Source: Candidatus Melainabacteria bacterium
GTDB lineage: Bacteria > Cyanobacteriota > Vampirovibrionia > Obscuribacterales > Obscuribacteraceae
Length of the DNA stretch: 64,000 bases
NCBI GenBank assembly: GCA_017307165.1
Contig: JAFKGK010000003.1
Span: 726,662-790,661, forward strand
Direction of reading: 5' to 3'
Shown: positions 18,762 through 28,020 of the stretch, one piece after another
Numbering within the stretch: the first letter of the stretch is position 1
Layout: each line of letters starts with the position of its first letter
Position numbers and translations under genes: made by a program
The notes under the pieces: generated by a model
What the model was told of the DNA's origin: nothing
What the model saw: only the letters and a program-made list of their open reading frames with translations
Databases searched by the model: none

Positions 18762-19538
18762 ATGACCATGACCAAGCACAGAGTGGCCACCCGCGAACAA
18801 TGGCTGGCAGAGCGCCTCGATTTGTTGGCAGCCGAAAAAGAGCACACCCGCCGTAGCGACGCCCTCGCCAGGCAGCGCCAGGAGCTACCCTGGGTCAAAG
18901 TAGAGCAAGAATACTCGTTTGAGACGCCCGAAGGCCAAGCCACCCTTGCGGATCTGTTTGGCGCCAACTCACAATTGCTCATCTATCATTTTATGTTTGG
19001 TCCAGACTTTAAGGCCGGCTGCCCATCCTGCTCGATGGTTGCGGAAGGCTTTGACGGCATGCACGTCCATCTCAAGCATCATGACGTGACTTTTACTGCC
19101 GTTTCGCGCGCGCCGCTCGCCAAACTGGAGGCATATAAAAAGAGAATGGAATGGAAATTTCCCTGGGTATCGAGTGGTGGCAGCACATTTAACGCAGATT
19201 TTGACGTGGCATTTACTGCAGAGCAGCAATCCTCTGGGACCGTCACATACAACTACACCACAGAACCCGTCTTTGTCTGGCGGCCTGACCAAACCGGCGG
19301 TGGTGTCCAGGTAGAGCAGCAGTTTGCCTCTACATGCGGTATCGATGTGCCGACTTTTCATCGCGATCGGCCTGGCATGAGCGCCTTTATCAAAGAGGAT
19401 GGCGTGGTCTATCACACCTACTCTGCCTATGCTCGTGGCGTCGACTCACTCATGGGCATCTATCAATGGCTCGATCGGGCGCCTCTTGGCCGCAATGAGG
19501 ATGGTGGCCTGTGGTTTAAGAGGCATGATGAGTATTGA
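18762..19538 (+). CDS. DUF899 family thioredoxin-like protein
   Basis: A 258-residue protein of the DUF899 family, which has a thioredoxin-like fold. Markers are an N-terminal helical stretch (EQWLAERLDLLAAEKEHTRR), LIYHFMFGPDFKAGCPSCSM with a Cys pair (CPSC, in the redox-motif position), and KMRMEWKFPWVSS-like and DFDVAF blocks. The biochemical reaction is not established for the family. It is divergent from the truncated permease and starts 43 bases from it. Confidence 0.88.
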   Translation: MTMTKHRVATREQWLAERLDLLAAEKEHTRRSDALARQRQELPWVKVEQEYSFETPEGQATLADLFGANSQLLIYHFMFGPDFKAGCPSCSMVAEGFDGMHVHLKHHDVTFTAVSRAPLAKLEAYKKRMEWKFPWVSSGGSTFNADFDVAFTAEQQSSGTVTYNYTTEPVFVWRPDQTGGGVQVEQQFASTCGIDVPTFHRDRPGMSAFIKEDGVVYHTYSAYARGVDSLMGIYQWLDRAPLGRNEDGGLWFKRHDEY

Positions 19539-19596
19539 GGATGTGATCTTTTGATTCGAATTGAAAACAGATTTTGAAGTAGTGAAAATAGGCCAT

Positions 19597-19664
19597 AAAA
19601 GATGAGGCAAATTGTGTAGGCCGCCTTGCGCAGCACCAGCGGCCGGCAATTTGTCTCATCTTTA
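19597..19664 (+). repeat. 68-nt hairpin element, copy B
   Basis: The core (19615-19646) is identical to copies A and E, but the arms are different: AAAAGATGAGGCAAATTG and CAATTTGTCTCATCTTTA. They still pair over 17 of 18 positions, with a G-U at the same pair (11/8) as in A, D and E. Part of the right arm recurs at 19691-19701. It lies between the convergent DUF899 gene and korB. Confidence 0.9.
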
Positions 19665-19701
19665 ATCCATATATACACTGCTCTAAAACACAATTTGTCT
19701 C

Positions 19702-19737
19702 AAAAAAAAGGACCCGCTAAGCAGGCCCTTTTCTTTT
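19702..19737 (-). terminator. Rho-independent terminator of korAB
   Basis: On the minus strand a hairpin with stem AAAAGGGCCTGC / GCGGGTCCTTTT (G-U and single mismatch tolerated) and a short TTA loop is followed by a run of eight T. It starts 28 bases after the korB stop. The A-rich left flank would also give a U-rich tail in the plus direction, so it may act for both convergent genes. Confidence 0.8.
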
Positions 19738-19764
19738 TGCATATCAAAGCAAGATCACAAAGAG

Positions 19765-20793
19765 CTACATGAGCTCCTTCATGATGCTTTCCAGCACGTC
19801 CTTGCCAGGTCTGGTCATCGACTCGGGCAAAGTAGCGAGCGATTCATCAACTGTATCCATCATCGAGACAAAATCATCTTTATTTTCGTTGATATAGAGC
19901 AGACCAGTGAGGAATTGCTTTTCGTCATGCGCCTTTTTGATGGTCTGGATCGCTCCGACCATATCGGTGGCATCATAATCACGCTCAGTCTTTTTGAGTC
20001 TGATTTTGGAGCCGTCATGCATCTCTACTTCTTGGACGGTGCCCGGTTCGTAGTCCACATTGATCTGCTCGTAAAACGGGATAAATCCTAATTCGTGCAG
20101 AGGCGTTTCCATTTCTTTTGCATACTTGTAGCTCTTGGTGGAGCCTTCGTGGTTGTTGAAGGTCACGCAGGGGCTGATTACATCAAGCACCGCTGTACCC
20201 TTGTGGCTAGCGGCAGCCTTGATCAAAGCCTGCAACTGCCTGGGATCTCCAGCAAAGCTGCGACCCACAAAACCACAGCCCAATTCGATTGCCAGACCAC
20301 AAAGATCGATCGGAGGCAATTCGTTCATCACGCCGGTCTTGAGCTTGGAGCCGATATCGGCAGTAGCCGAAAACTGACCCTTGGTCAGGCCATAGACACC
20401 GTTGTTCTCGACGATATAGATCATCGGGATATTGCGGCGCACCAGATGGCAAAACTGACCTAGACCAATCGACGCAGTGTCACCGTCGCCGGAGACGCCG
20501 ATCAGATGCAGATGCTTGTTGGCTAGAGCGGCACCAGTCGCTACCGAGGGCATACGACCATGCACTGAGTTGAAACCATGCGCGCGATTGAGAAAATACG
20601 CAGGAGTCTTGGAAGAACAACCGATACCAGACATCTTGGCCACATTATGCGGCTCGATACCGAGCTCATAAAATGCTCTGATAATCTGGCTGGTGATGGC
20701 ATCGTGTCCGCAACCATCACAAAGAGTCGAAGGCGCCCCTTTGTAATCGCTGAGAGTGAGGCCGATTCTGTTGGTTGGAGGTGCTGCTGTCAT
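19765..20793 (-). CDS. korB: 2-oxoacid:ferredoxin oxidoreductase beta subunit
   Basis: The ThDP-binding beta subunit (342 residues) of a 2-oxoglutarate/2-oxoacid:ferredoxin oxidoreductase, which converts a 2-oxoacid plus CoA to acyl-CoA with reduced ferredoxin. Visible are LCDGCGHDAI near the N-terminus, SGIGCSSKTP, HGRMPSVATGAALAN and the ThDP motif GDGDTASIG...VENNGVYG. The N-terminal Cys residues may contribute to a cluster or structure. It starts two bases after the alpha-subunit stop and ends before a clear terminator, so the two subunits are one operon. Confidence 0.93.
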   Translation of the reverse strand: MTAAPPTNRIGLTLSDYKGAPSTLCDGCGHDAITSQIIRAFYELGIEPHNVAKMSGIGCSSKTPAYFLNRAHGFNSVHGRMPSVATGAALANKHLHLIGVSGDGDTASIGLGQFCHLVRRNIPMIYIVENNGVYGLTKGQFSATADIGSKLKTGVMNELPPIDLCGLAIELGCGFVGRSFAGDPRQLQALIKAAASHKGTAVLDVISPCVTFNNHEGSTKSYKYAKEMETPLHELGFIPFYEQINVDYEPGTVQEVEMHDGSKIRLKKTERDYDATDMVGAIQTIKKAHDEKQFLTGLLYINENKDDFVSMMDTVDESLATLPESMTRPGKDVLESIMKELM

Positions 20794-20795
20794 GA

Positions 20796-22619
20796 TTATT
20801 TACCCTCCCCTTTGATGATGGCTTCGGTGACAAAGTCCGCATCGATGGGTAGACCGTTATAGTGGAGTACAGATTTAAATTTCATCGAGGACTCAGGCAA
20901 CTCGAGTCTGATCAGATCGCGCAATTGGGCGTCGCGGCACTGCTCGACGACATATACGACATCGTGAGCATCGACAAACTGTTTGAGCTCTGCAGTAAAG
21001 GGCAAAGCACGCAATCTGAGGTAACTGGTGGCCAGGCCTTTTTCTTTTAGCTGATCGCGCGACTCTTGCACCGCAAAGTCGGACGAACCAAAGGCGATGA
21101 TACCGACCTTGGCACCAGATACGGTATCGACTACCGGAGCGGGTACATGCTTTTTGGCGGTCTCAAATTTTTTGGCCAGTCTGTCCATGAGGTACAGGTA
21201 GTCTTCTGGTTTCTCAGTATAGGTGGCTTTGGCAGTGTGACCTGAACCACGCGTAAAGTAGGCGCCAAGCGGATGATCGGTACCAGGCAGAGTGCGGTAG
21301 GGGATACCATCGCCATCGACGTCAGCATAACGCTCAAACTTGCCGGCCTTTTCGAGGTCCGCAGCGGTCAGCACCTTGCCACGATTGATCGGGGTCGTCG
21401 GATATTTAAATGGTTCGGACATCCAATTATTCATGCCGAGATCGAGATCGGTCATCACAAAGACCGGGGTCTGGAACATCTCTGCGATCTGGAAGGCCTC
21501 TGTAGCCATCTCATAGCACTCTTGAACGGAGCCAGGCAACAAGCAGATGTGCTTGGTGTCGCCATGCGAAAGCAAAAAGGTCGACATCAGGTCGGCTTGC
21601 GAAGTCCTTGTAGGCATGCCGGTCGAAGGACCAACACGCTGCACGTCAAAGATCACGGTCGGGATCTCGGTAAAGTAGCCAAAGCCTACAAACTCCGACA
21701 TCAAAGAGATACCAGGGCCGGAGGTCGAAGTCATTGAGCGAGCACCAGCCCAGCCAGCGCCTAGCGCCATGCCGACTGCAGCCAATTCGTCTTCGGCCTG
21801 TATGACGGCAAAGGTCGCCTTGTTTGAGGCCTTGTCGATGCGATGCTCTTTGAGGTAGTCGATGAGCGATTCGCAGAGGCTAGAGCTGGGAGTAATGGGA
21901 TACCAGGTGACCACAGTCACGCCGGCAAACATGCAACCGAGACCGGCTGCGGCATTACCGTCGATGATGATCTTGCCCTGGGTCTTATCCATTGGCTCGA
22001 CAGAGTATTGGTCGACTTTTTTGAGGTTTTCTCTCGCCCACTCGCGGCCGATCTTGACGGCATTGAGGTTGAGGTCGATAGCCTTGGCCTTGCCATCAAA
22101 TTGTTTTGTGATGGCAATATCGATCTGAGCCTGGTCGATATTGAGCAGATCGGCCACCACGCCAACATAGATCATATTGGTGAGCAATTTGCGGAGCTTC
22201 ATATTGTCCGAGGCCTTGGAGGCCAGCTCTGCAAAAGGCACTTGATAGTGACGCACATCGCTGCGCACGGCATCGAGTTTGAGCTCGATCGGGCTGATGC
22301 AGACGGCGCCAGGGTTGAGACCCTTAACGTCTTCGATGGCGGTCTGTGGATTCATCGCGATCATGATGTCGATGTGCTTTTTGCGCGCGATGTAGCCGTT
22401 TTTGTTGACGCGGATGGTAAACCACGTCGGCAGACCAGCGATATTGGATGGGAAAAGGTTTTTACCGGAGACCGGTATGCCCATCTGAAAGATGGATCTC
22501 ATCAAGACATTATTTGAAGATTGGCTGCCCGAGCCGTTAACAGTGGCAACCTGGATGGAAAAATCGTTGACCACGTTCTTTCCAGTTTTCTCTTTGCTAT
22601 CGAGTGCTAGCGTGTTCAC
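20796..22619 (-). CDS. korA: 2-oxoacid:ferredoxin oxidoreductase alpha subunit (gamma-alpha fusion)
   Basis: A 607-residue fused gamma plus alpha subunit. Residues about 20-210 are the gamma-type domain (GSGSQSSNNVLMRSIFQMG). Residues about 215-600 are the pyrimidine-binding alpha domain (MTSTSGPGISLMSEFVGFGY, RVGPSTGMPTRTSQADL). It pairs with KorB to make the oxidoreductase. Oxidation of 2-oxoglutarate or another 2-oxoacid cannot be separated by sequence alone. It gives a ferredoxin-linked route that fits low-oxygen metabolism. Confidence 0.93.
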   Translation of the reverse strand: MNTLALDSKEKTGKNVVNDFSIQVATVNGSGSQSSNNVLMRSIFQMGIPVSGKNLFPSNIAGLPTWFTIRVNKNGYIARKKHIDIMIAMNPQTAIEDVKGLNPGAVCISPIELKLDAVRSDVRHYQVPFAELASKASDNMKLRKLLTNMIYVGVVADLLNIDQAQIDIAITKQFDGKAKAIDLNLNAVKIGREWARENLKKVDQYSVEPMDKTQGKIIIDGNAAAGLGCMFAGVTVVTWYPITPSSSLCESLIDYLKEHRIDKASNKATFAVIQAEDELAAVGMALGAGWAGARSMTSTSGPGISLMSEFVGFGYFTEIPTVIFDVQRVGPSTGMPTRTSQADLMSTFLLSHGDTKHICLLPGSVQECYEMATEAFQIAEMFQTPVFVMTDLDLGMNNWMSEPFKYPTTPINRGKVLTAADLEKAGKFERYADVDGDGIPYRTLPGTDHPLGAYFTRGSGHTAKATYTEKPEDYLYLMDRLAKKFETAKKHVPAPVVDTVSGAKVGIIAFGSSDFAVQESRDQLKEKGLATSYLRLRALPFTAELKQFVDAHDVVYVVEQCRDAQLRDLIRLELPESSMKFKSVLHYNGLPIDADFVTEAIIKGEGK

Positions 22620-22717
22620 TTGGCAATACCCTACAAGTCAAAGCAGACAAAGGCCCTCGGGCCGCGATCTGGCTGAGTAAATACCTACTAAGTTTAGCAA
22701 TGACTCGCAAAAATAGC

Positions 22718-22751
22718 CGCTAAATACCGATTTCGCTAATATTATTTAGCG
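22718..22751 (-). terminator. possible terminator after the ThDP-like gene
   Basis: An 8-bp perfect inverted repeat (CGCTAAAT / ATTTAGCG) with an 18-base loop is followed on the minus strand by a short T-run. It overlaps the stop codon of the ThDP-like gene and precedes korA. The stem is AT-rich, so termination would be weak. Confidence 0.4.
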
Positions 22752-24445
22752 CCTATTTCTACATCGATCAAAAAGGGCCCTTGAGCTGCAAACATCTCCA
22801 TCAGGCCTTCGTTGAGCTCACCCATCGTGCGCGCCTTGTATGCCGGTACATGCATGGATTGCGCTAGCTCGCAGGCATTGGGGCTGTCGCTCTGTCCAAA
22901 CCAACCCTGCTTGCGGCCCATGTTTTGGGTGATGGCATTTTGCACCAAATTGTCGTTTTTGCCCTTCAGGTTGACTATTACACTTTTTACCTGCATCTTG
23001 AGGCGGGAAATAGTCCAGAGCGATTGCGGCGCCTGGAGAAAAGATATATCCGTAGTGAGAGCAATCGGCATGGAGTCTGGGCTTGCCCACTGTGTACCGG
23101 CGGCAGCTGCTAGCGCATATCCCTCGAGACCGGCATTGGTGCCGATAAAAGCCGATGAGCCTTCGAGGCTCAGCACCGAGGTAGGATCGCTTTCGGTGGT
23201 CAGATCAGACAGTATGATCGAGTTTTGCGGCCTCAGACCATCGAGTATGCGCAATAGCCAAAACACCGAGATCGGGTCCGACTCTTTTGGATAATCGATC
23301 GATTCTTCGGCCTTTTGTCTGCGGTTCTGGATCGCGCCAATCGTATCCTGGGCCCTCTGCTTTGCGATGTTTACCCATTTGGCATCGGCAATGAGCTGGA
23401 TCTCTGCTCTGAGACGCGAGAGACTCTCAGCTATATCGGCATTGGCACTGGCTATGGATTGCATGGTGCGACCGGCGAGCAAAGGATCGACATTGATCTG
23501 GATCACTGCCGTGCGCGGATTGACAAGTGGTGCCTGATCTTTGCCTGTGGGCAAACGAGTCTGCATGCCTAGCGCGAGGATGAGGTCGTGCCCCTGCAAT
23601 ATCTCCCGCGACTTATCTGTATCAAAAGGCAGGACCGCGCCAAATTGCGGATGGCGGTTGGCAAAATTGACCCCGGTCGGCAGAGACTCAACGTAGACAG
23701 GCGCGCCAAGGACCTCGGCCAGAGTGGCGAGCTCTTTGCGCGCCCTGTATTGGCTCACCTCATTGCCTGCGATCAAGCAGGGATTTTGCGCCGACACCAG
23801 AGAGCGTGCCGTCTTGAGGATAAATGTATGATCGGCGGCACCCAGAGGACTGGTATGTGGCGGATCGACCACCTTGGTTTGCGCCTTTTGGGCCAGGATA
23901 TCCGAAGGGATACTGATAAGCACCGGCCCCTTGGCAGGCGCGTTGGCCTCAGTGATCGCCCGTCGCGTCAACCTTGTGATCTCCAGGGGGCTGCGCACCT
24001 GGCAGCTCCATTTTGTCACCGGAGCCGCCAGCTCCAAAACATGGATGGATAGCGGCGGATCCTCGTTGATCAACTCGCTATTGGGCTCTTCGAGCAGGAT
24101 GATCAGAGGCGTCTTGATACGCGAGGCACCATAGACGGCTGCCAGGCAATTGGCAAGACCGAGACCGGTATTGAGCACCAGCACCGCAGGACGGGATGAG
24201 GCCTGAGCAAATCCCACAGCCATATTGGCCGCTGCCATGTCTGTCAGTGCCGGTACTATCTTGAGCGCAGCTGCATTGGGCGAGGTCTGCAAGCGCTCGA
24301 GGGCACTCAAAAGCTGGCTACCCTGGGCATTTGGGCCGACAAAGGAGACGTGCGCACCCTCTTTGAGCAACTGCAAAAACAGCACTTCGCCAGTGGAAAG
24401 ATTGCCTTGCAGTCCGGCCAGATTGTTGTAGGTGCTTGATGTCAT
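22742..24445 (-). CDS. ThDP-dependent enzyme-like protein (acetolactate synthase/benzoylformate decarboxylase fold), eroded cofactor site
   Basis: About 567 residues from ATG 24445, which overlaps the stop of the upstream gene (ATGA). The three domains of the POX/ALS fold are visible: Pyr (about 1-170; ALTDMAAANMAVGFAQ, VLNTGLGLANCL), central (about 190-330; PCLIAGNEVSQ) and PP (about 360-567). The catalytic Glu block (usually EQxAAH) reads TDMAAAN, Glu to Asp. The ThDP motif GDGxF...NN reads TTDISF...NLKGKND. Cofactor use is therefore doubtful; it may be a divergent enzyme or a non-catalytic homologue. It lies next to korAB. Confidence 0.65.
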   Translation of the reverse strand: MTSSTYNNLAGLQGNLSTGEVLFLQLLKEGAHVSFVGPNAQGSQLLSALERLQTSPNAAALKIVPALTDMAAANMAVGFAQASSRPAVLVLNTGLGLANCLAAVYGASRIKTPLIILLEEPNSELINEDPPLSIHVLELAAPVTKWSCQVRSPLEITRLTRRAITEANAPAKGPVLISIPSDILAQKAQTKVVDPPHTSPLGAADHTFILKTARSLVSAQNPCLIAGNEVSQYRARKELATLAEVLGAPVYVESLPTGVNFANRHPQFGAVLPFDTDKSREILQGHDLILALGMQTRLPTGKDQAPLVNPRTAVIQINVDPLLAGRTMQSIASANADIAESLSRLRAEIQLIADAKWVNIAKQRAQDTIGAIQNRRQKAEESIDYPKESDPISVFWLLRILDGLRPQNSIILSDLTTESDPTSVLSLEGSSAFIGTNAGLEGYALAAAAGTQWASPDSMPIALTTDISFLQAPQSLWTISRLKMQVKSVIVNLKGKNDNLVQNAITQNMGRKQGWFGQSDSPNACELAQSMHVPAYKARTMGELNEGLMEMFAAQGPFLIDVEIGAK

Positions 24446-25461
24446 AAATGATCGAGCTCTAGGATGGGGCAGGGAAAACAATCAGGCCACTCGTCCAGCT
24501 TGTTGCAAAGTGGCAGGATCATGGCCTCTCCCCACAGGCGATCAGTGTAACTGATGGATGCTTTGCTGGAGCGAAATATATAAGAAGATAGGATGCCGTT
24601 GAGATTATATGAAGGCGAAAGGTCGGCCAGGACGCCTTCCCAGCCTCGCAGTCGGTTGCATTTGAGATGAGTGGCGCAGTCCAGGAGTGCATGCCACAAT
24701 TGCTCCCTCTCCGATTGCGGCGCACAGGCCTCGAGCACTCGCATCACCCGCCCGGCCGCCTCAAAAATGGCATATGATCTCTGCCCATAGCTCAGGACCT
24801 GTAAGGACGGCCAGCTCCGGCGCGAGTGCCGGCAAAGAAAATCTTCTCTTTCTGCCTTGAATTTGAAATACTGGGCCGATCTCTCGATGCCGCAATCACG
24901 GTTGGCCAGCCACCTCCTGTAGTGGCGATCCATTACGTCGTAGTCGGCGGCGACAAACGGCACTACCCGATAAGACTCTTTATCTATGCCAATCTTGCTC
25001 TCTGCCTGTATCACAGGCCAGTCAGGCGGCAGCAGAAGCTCAAAATCGAGGCTGGACATAGGCTGATATCCGGCCTGCTCATAAAACTCCGTGCCGATGT
25101 CGCTAAACAGCATGATGGCCCGGGCACCCTCATCCATCGCGTATTTTTCAAATGCCTCCAGCATCGCTGCACCCAGGCCATGACCGCGATATTTTTCCCT
25201 TATATACATCGCGCCCAGGCCAAAGATAGGATCACTCTGGCTTTTGGTGCGGGCGTCGAGGCGATAGCACTTGAGCGAGCCCAGCACGCGCCCAGCGTCC
25301 TTGAGCCCCATCACCGAGAGGTTGCGCCGTCCCCAGAGCGATTGCCGCTGCCGCATATTGTAGAGATAGTAGTTTTCGCGACTCAGCCCGGCCGACCAGA
25401 TGCTAAAGGTCTCCTCGAGCGTGCGTTGAATGTCCGGATAGTCGAAGCGTTGAAATTGCAC
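24442..25461 (-). CDS. GNAT acetyltransferase, Eis-like
   Basis: A 339-residue protein. The N-terminal GNAT domain (about 1-150) has the acetyl-CoA loop REKYRGHGLGAAML, preceded by LGAMYI. A second region (about 160-270) and a C-terminal tail fit the Eis-like architecture (GNAT, GNAT-like, SCP2-like). Eis-type enzymes acetylate amines on small molecules or proteins. Its stop overlaps the start of the ThDP-like gene by four bases, so the two are co-translated. Confidence 0.78.
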   Translation of the reverse strand: MQFQRFDYPDIQRTLEETFSIWSAGLSRENYYLYNMRQRQSLWGRRNLSVMGLKDAGRVLGSLKCYRLDARTKSQSDPIFGLGAMYIREKYRGHGLGAAMLEAFEKYAMDEGARAIMLFSDIGTEFYEQAGYQPMSSLDFELLLPPDWPVIQAESKIGIDKESYRVVPFVAADYDVMDRHYRRWLANRDCGIERSAQYFKFKAEREDFLCRHSRRSWPSLQVLSYGQRSYAIFEAAGRVMRVLEACAPQSEREQLWHALLDCATHLKCNRLRGWEGVLADLSPSYNLNGILSSYIFRSSKASISYTDRLWGEAMILPLCNKLDEWPDCFPCPILELDHL

Positions 25462-25551
25462 CGCTTTTAAATTCTCTTATATTGTTACGTTTGTATCGCG
25501 AGCATGCAAAACTAGTCACGCTTATTTTACAGGCATGTTGCAAGCTCAGAG

Positions 25552-26874
25552 GTGGTCGGCGTGGTGCTCGAGGCTTATCTAGGTCATGTGGTCAGCCCGC
25601 TTGCTGCAGGCGGCCTGCTTGACTACCGTCGCGGCTGCATGCTCGTTCGCGATGGCGTCATCGAGGACGTCATCGATCTGGACCGCAATCAGTCCGTGCC
25701 TGCTGAGGCTCGCGTGCATGATCTCGGCAATCGCTTGATCATGCCTGGTTTGATAGACATGCACTTGCATTTGCCGCAGGTCACGCAGACCGGCAAATCC
25801 GGGCAACATTTATTGGCCTGGCTCAATCAGTATATTTTTGCGGCCGAAGCGAGGTTTGCCGACACCGATCATGCGCGCAAGATCGCACGGTGGTTTTTTG
25901 ATGAGCTCGCGGCCAATGGCACCACTTGTGCTGTAGTTTTTACCACCATCCACAAAGAGGCTTGCGATGCGGCTTTTGAGATAGCCGAGGCCAAGGGCTC
26001 ACGCGTTATCATGGGCAAGGTCCTGATGGATGCTAATTCTCCACCGGCGCTTACTGAGGATACCCAGACCTCTCTTGCCGAGAGCGAGGAGCTCTTGAGG
26101 AAATGGCACGGGAGAGATGGCGGGCGCTTGCAATATGCTCTCACCCCCAGATTTGGCGTGACCAGCACGCCGGAGCTGCTCGCCGGGGTGGGCGAGATCT
26201 ATGCTCGGCACAAGGGCGTCTATGTGCATACGCACTTATCCGAGGCGCGCGAAGAGATACAGTTTGTCGCCAAGATGTACCCTGGCGCTCGTTCCTATCT
26301 AGATGTCTATCGTTCATTTGGCATCATCGGCCGTCGCACCGTCTTTGCTCATTCCATCCATATAGACTCCGATGATATCGATTGTCTCTGCCAGACCCAG
26401 AGCTCGCTGGCGCACTGTCCCTCTTCCAATTTCTTTTTAAAATCCGGTGTCTTTCAATATAAGACCATCAAGGACGCCGGCGTGCTCTTTGGTCTCGGCT
26501 CTGATGTGGCTGCTGGGCCCTCCATGTCGCTCTTTAACGTGATGCGCGACGCCAATTACATACAAGCCAGCCACTGGCTGGAGCCTCAGGAATTGCTCTA
26601 TCGCGCCACCCTGGGCGCAGCAATCGCCCTGGATCAGGATGATCGCATCGGCTCGCTGGAGGCTGGTAAAGAAGCCGACTTTATCGTCGTCGATCCTACC
26701 GCCAGGACGGCCATAGTGGGCGACATCCTGGATCATCCCACCCATGAGATCCTGTCTGCACTGGTCTTTCTCGGGGACGATCGTCTGATCGCCAGGACTT
26801 ATGTGCGCGGACGCCTCATATTTGACGGTCAAATTGCGCAAAATCGTCTGGTGAAACAAACTACGAGCTGCTAA
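25552..26874 (+). CDS. guaD: guanine deaminase
   Basis: A 440-residue amidohydrolase that converts guanine to xanthine. The metal site is visible: PGLIDMHLHLPQ (HxH), VYVHTHLSE, the His of FAHSIHI and the Asp of GLGSDVAAG. The LAHCPSSNFFLKSG block is characteristic of guanine deaminases. The likely start is GTG 25552, with AGAG before it. It lies 30 bases before hpt, giving a purine salvage pair. Confidence 0.9.
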   Translation: MVGVVLEAYLGHVVSPLAAGGLLDYRRGCMLVRDGVIEDVIDLDRNQSVPAEARVHDLGNRLIMPGLIDMHLHLPQVTQTGKSGQHLLAWLNQYIFAAEARFADTDHARKIARWFFDELAANGTTCAVVFTTIHKEACDAAFEIAEAKGSRVIMGKVLMDANSPPALTEDTQTSLAESEELLRKWHGRDGGRLQYALTPRFGVTSTPELLAGVGEIYARHKGVYVHTHLSEAREEIQFVAKMYPGARSYLDVYRSFGIIGRRTVFAHSIHIDSDDIDCLCQTQSSLAHCPSSNFFLKSGVFQYKTIKDAGVLFGLGSDVAAGPSMSLFNVMRDANYIQASHWLEPQELLYRATLGAAIALDQDDRIGSLEAGKEADFIVVDPTARTAIVGDILDHPTHEILSALVFLGDDRLIARTYVRGRLIFDGQIAQNRLVKQTTSC

Positions 26875-26904
26875 CATTAGCCTTTCTTTCCAAGAGGGGG
26901 GCTT

Positions 26905-27468
26905 ATGCAGGTCACTGAAGCAAACGTCGGTACGATCAAGACCATCTATTCGGCCGAACAAATCAGGACCCGGCTAGAGTCTCTCGGCAAAGAGATCTCC
27001 AGGGATTACAAAGACAAAGAAAAACTCGTGGTCATCGGCGTGATGAAGGGAGCTTTTTGCTTCCTCGCTGATATCGTCAGACAGATAGAGCTGCCCGATG
27101 GCCTGCAGATTGAGTTTGTCAGATTGTCTAGCTATGGCAGTGCGACTGAGTCGTCCGGGACAGTACAGACACCTTATCTGGAGCTACCCAATATTTCTCG
27201 TCGCCACATCCTGGTAATCGAAGACATCATCGATTCGGGCCGGACGGCCAGGTTTTTTCTAGATTATCTGCAAGAGCAGTTTAATCCGGCCTCGCTCAAG
27301 ATCGCGGCCTTCTTAGATAAGCCTTCGCGTCGGGTCGTACCGATCGAGCCTGATTATGTCGGCTTTACTATTGATGATCTCTTTGTCATCGGGTATGGTC
27401 TAGATTATGCGGAGAGATTTAGGGAGCTACCGTATCTAGGCGAGTTGACATTGCATCAAAAGGGCTGA
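26905..27468 (+). CDS. hpt: hypoxanthine phosphoribosyltransferase
   Basis: A 187-residue type I phosphoribosyltransferase converting hypoxanthine or guanine with PRPP to IMP or GMP. Visible are VVIGVMKGAFCFLADI (the PPi loop), LSSYGS, the PRPP-binding motif VIEDIIDSGRTA, and YVGFTIDDLFVIGYGLDY near the C-terminus. The ATG at 26905 is preceded by AAGAGGGGG. It follows guanine deaminase and precedes the pilin-like gene by three bases. Confidence 0.94.
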   Translation: MQVTEANVGTIKTIYSAEQIRTRLESLGKEISRDYKDKEKLVVIGVMKGAFCFLADIVRQIELPDGLQIEFVRLSSYGSATESSGTVQTPYLELPNISRRHILVIEDIIDSGRTARFFLDYLQEQFNPASLKIAAFLDKPSRRVVPIEPDYVGFTIDDLFVIGYGLDYAERFRELPYLGELTLHQKG

Positions 27469-27471
27469 TCC

Positions 27472-28020
27472 GTGACTCAACAACAGGCAAAATCAAGCTT
27501 TACGGTGCTCGATCTAGTGGTGGGTGTGCTCATCCTGTGCATCGGCTTGTTTTTGATGGTCAATTGCGTGATTTTGGCCATGGCCCAGGAGTACAACCGT
27601 AGCATCTGCAAGGAGTCTATCGCCCTGGCCGCCACGGCAGCTCAAGAAGGTAGGTCGACTCTCGAAGTGCACAAGGCTGCCTACAGGGCGATGGATCGGT
27701 GCGGTATCGGCGGCTTTTTTGTGAGACAGCCTACTCTTTCGATCTTTGCCGATGAGATCAGCCCCGAGCTGCGCACCATCACCATTGCCACCACGACCAG
27801 TACCATGGTCCCGGCTCCTTTTCTCATTGCCGATCGTTCGGTCATTGATGGCAATAGCTCGCTCATCAATGTGCGTTCCAGCTGCGTGTTCAAACTGAGC
27901 AATCCCAAAAATTGCCAGGGTTCGCATATCTTTTTGGGGCCTGATGGCAAGGTATCGCCAGTGTTTTTGCAAAAGCACCCCGAGATCAAGCCCCAGATCA
28001 ATCCGTCAGTCAAAAAGTAG
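27472..28020 (+). CDS. TadE-like exported protein
   Basis: A 182-residue protein from GTG 27472. A polar N-terminus is followed by one hydrophobic helix (about 12-38) and an exported domain with five Cys residues after the helix. The shape matches the three pilin-like proteins at 3.5-6.0 kb. It lies three bases after hpt, converges with cpaB and overlaps it by 11 bases. A role in the same Tad-like fibre is inferred. Confidence 0.5.
   Translation: MTQQQAKSSFTVLDLVVGVLILCIGLFLMVNCVILAMAQEYNRSICKESIALAATAAQEGRSTLEVHKAAYRAMDRCGIGGFFVRQPTLSIFADEISPELRTITIATTTSTMVPAPFLIADRSVIDGNSSLINVRSSCVFKLSNPKNCQGSHIFLGPDGKVSPVFLQKHPEIKPQINPSVKK

Noticed and set aside
18719..18982. 5' extension of the Ni/Co permease frame
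   Set aside because: Antisense to the well-supported DUF899 gene and Ser/Arg-rich as expected of shadow translation.
21843..22517. Long plus-strand frame opposite korA
   Set aside because: Antisense shadow of a highly conserved gene.
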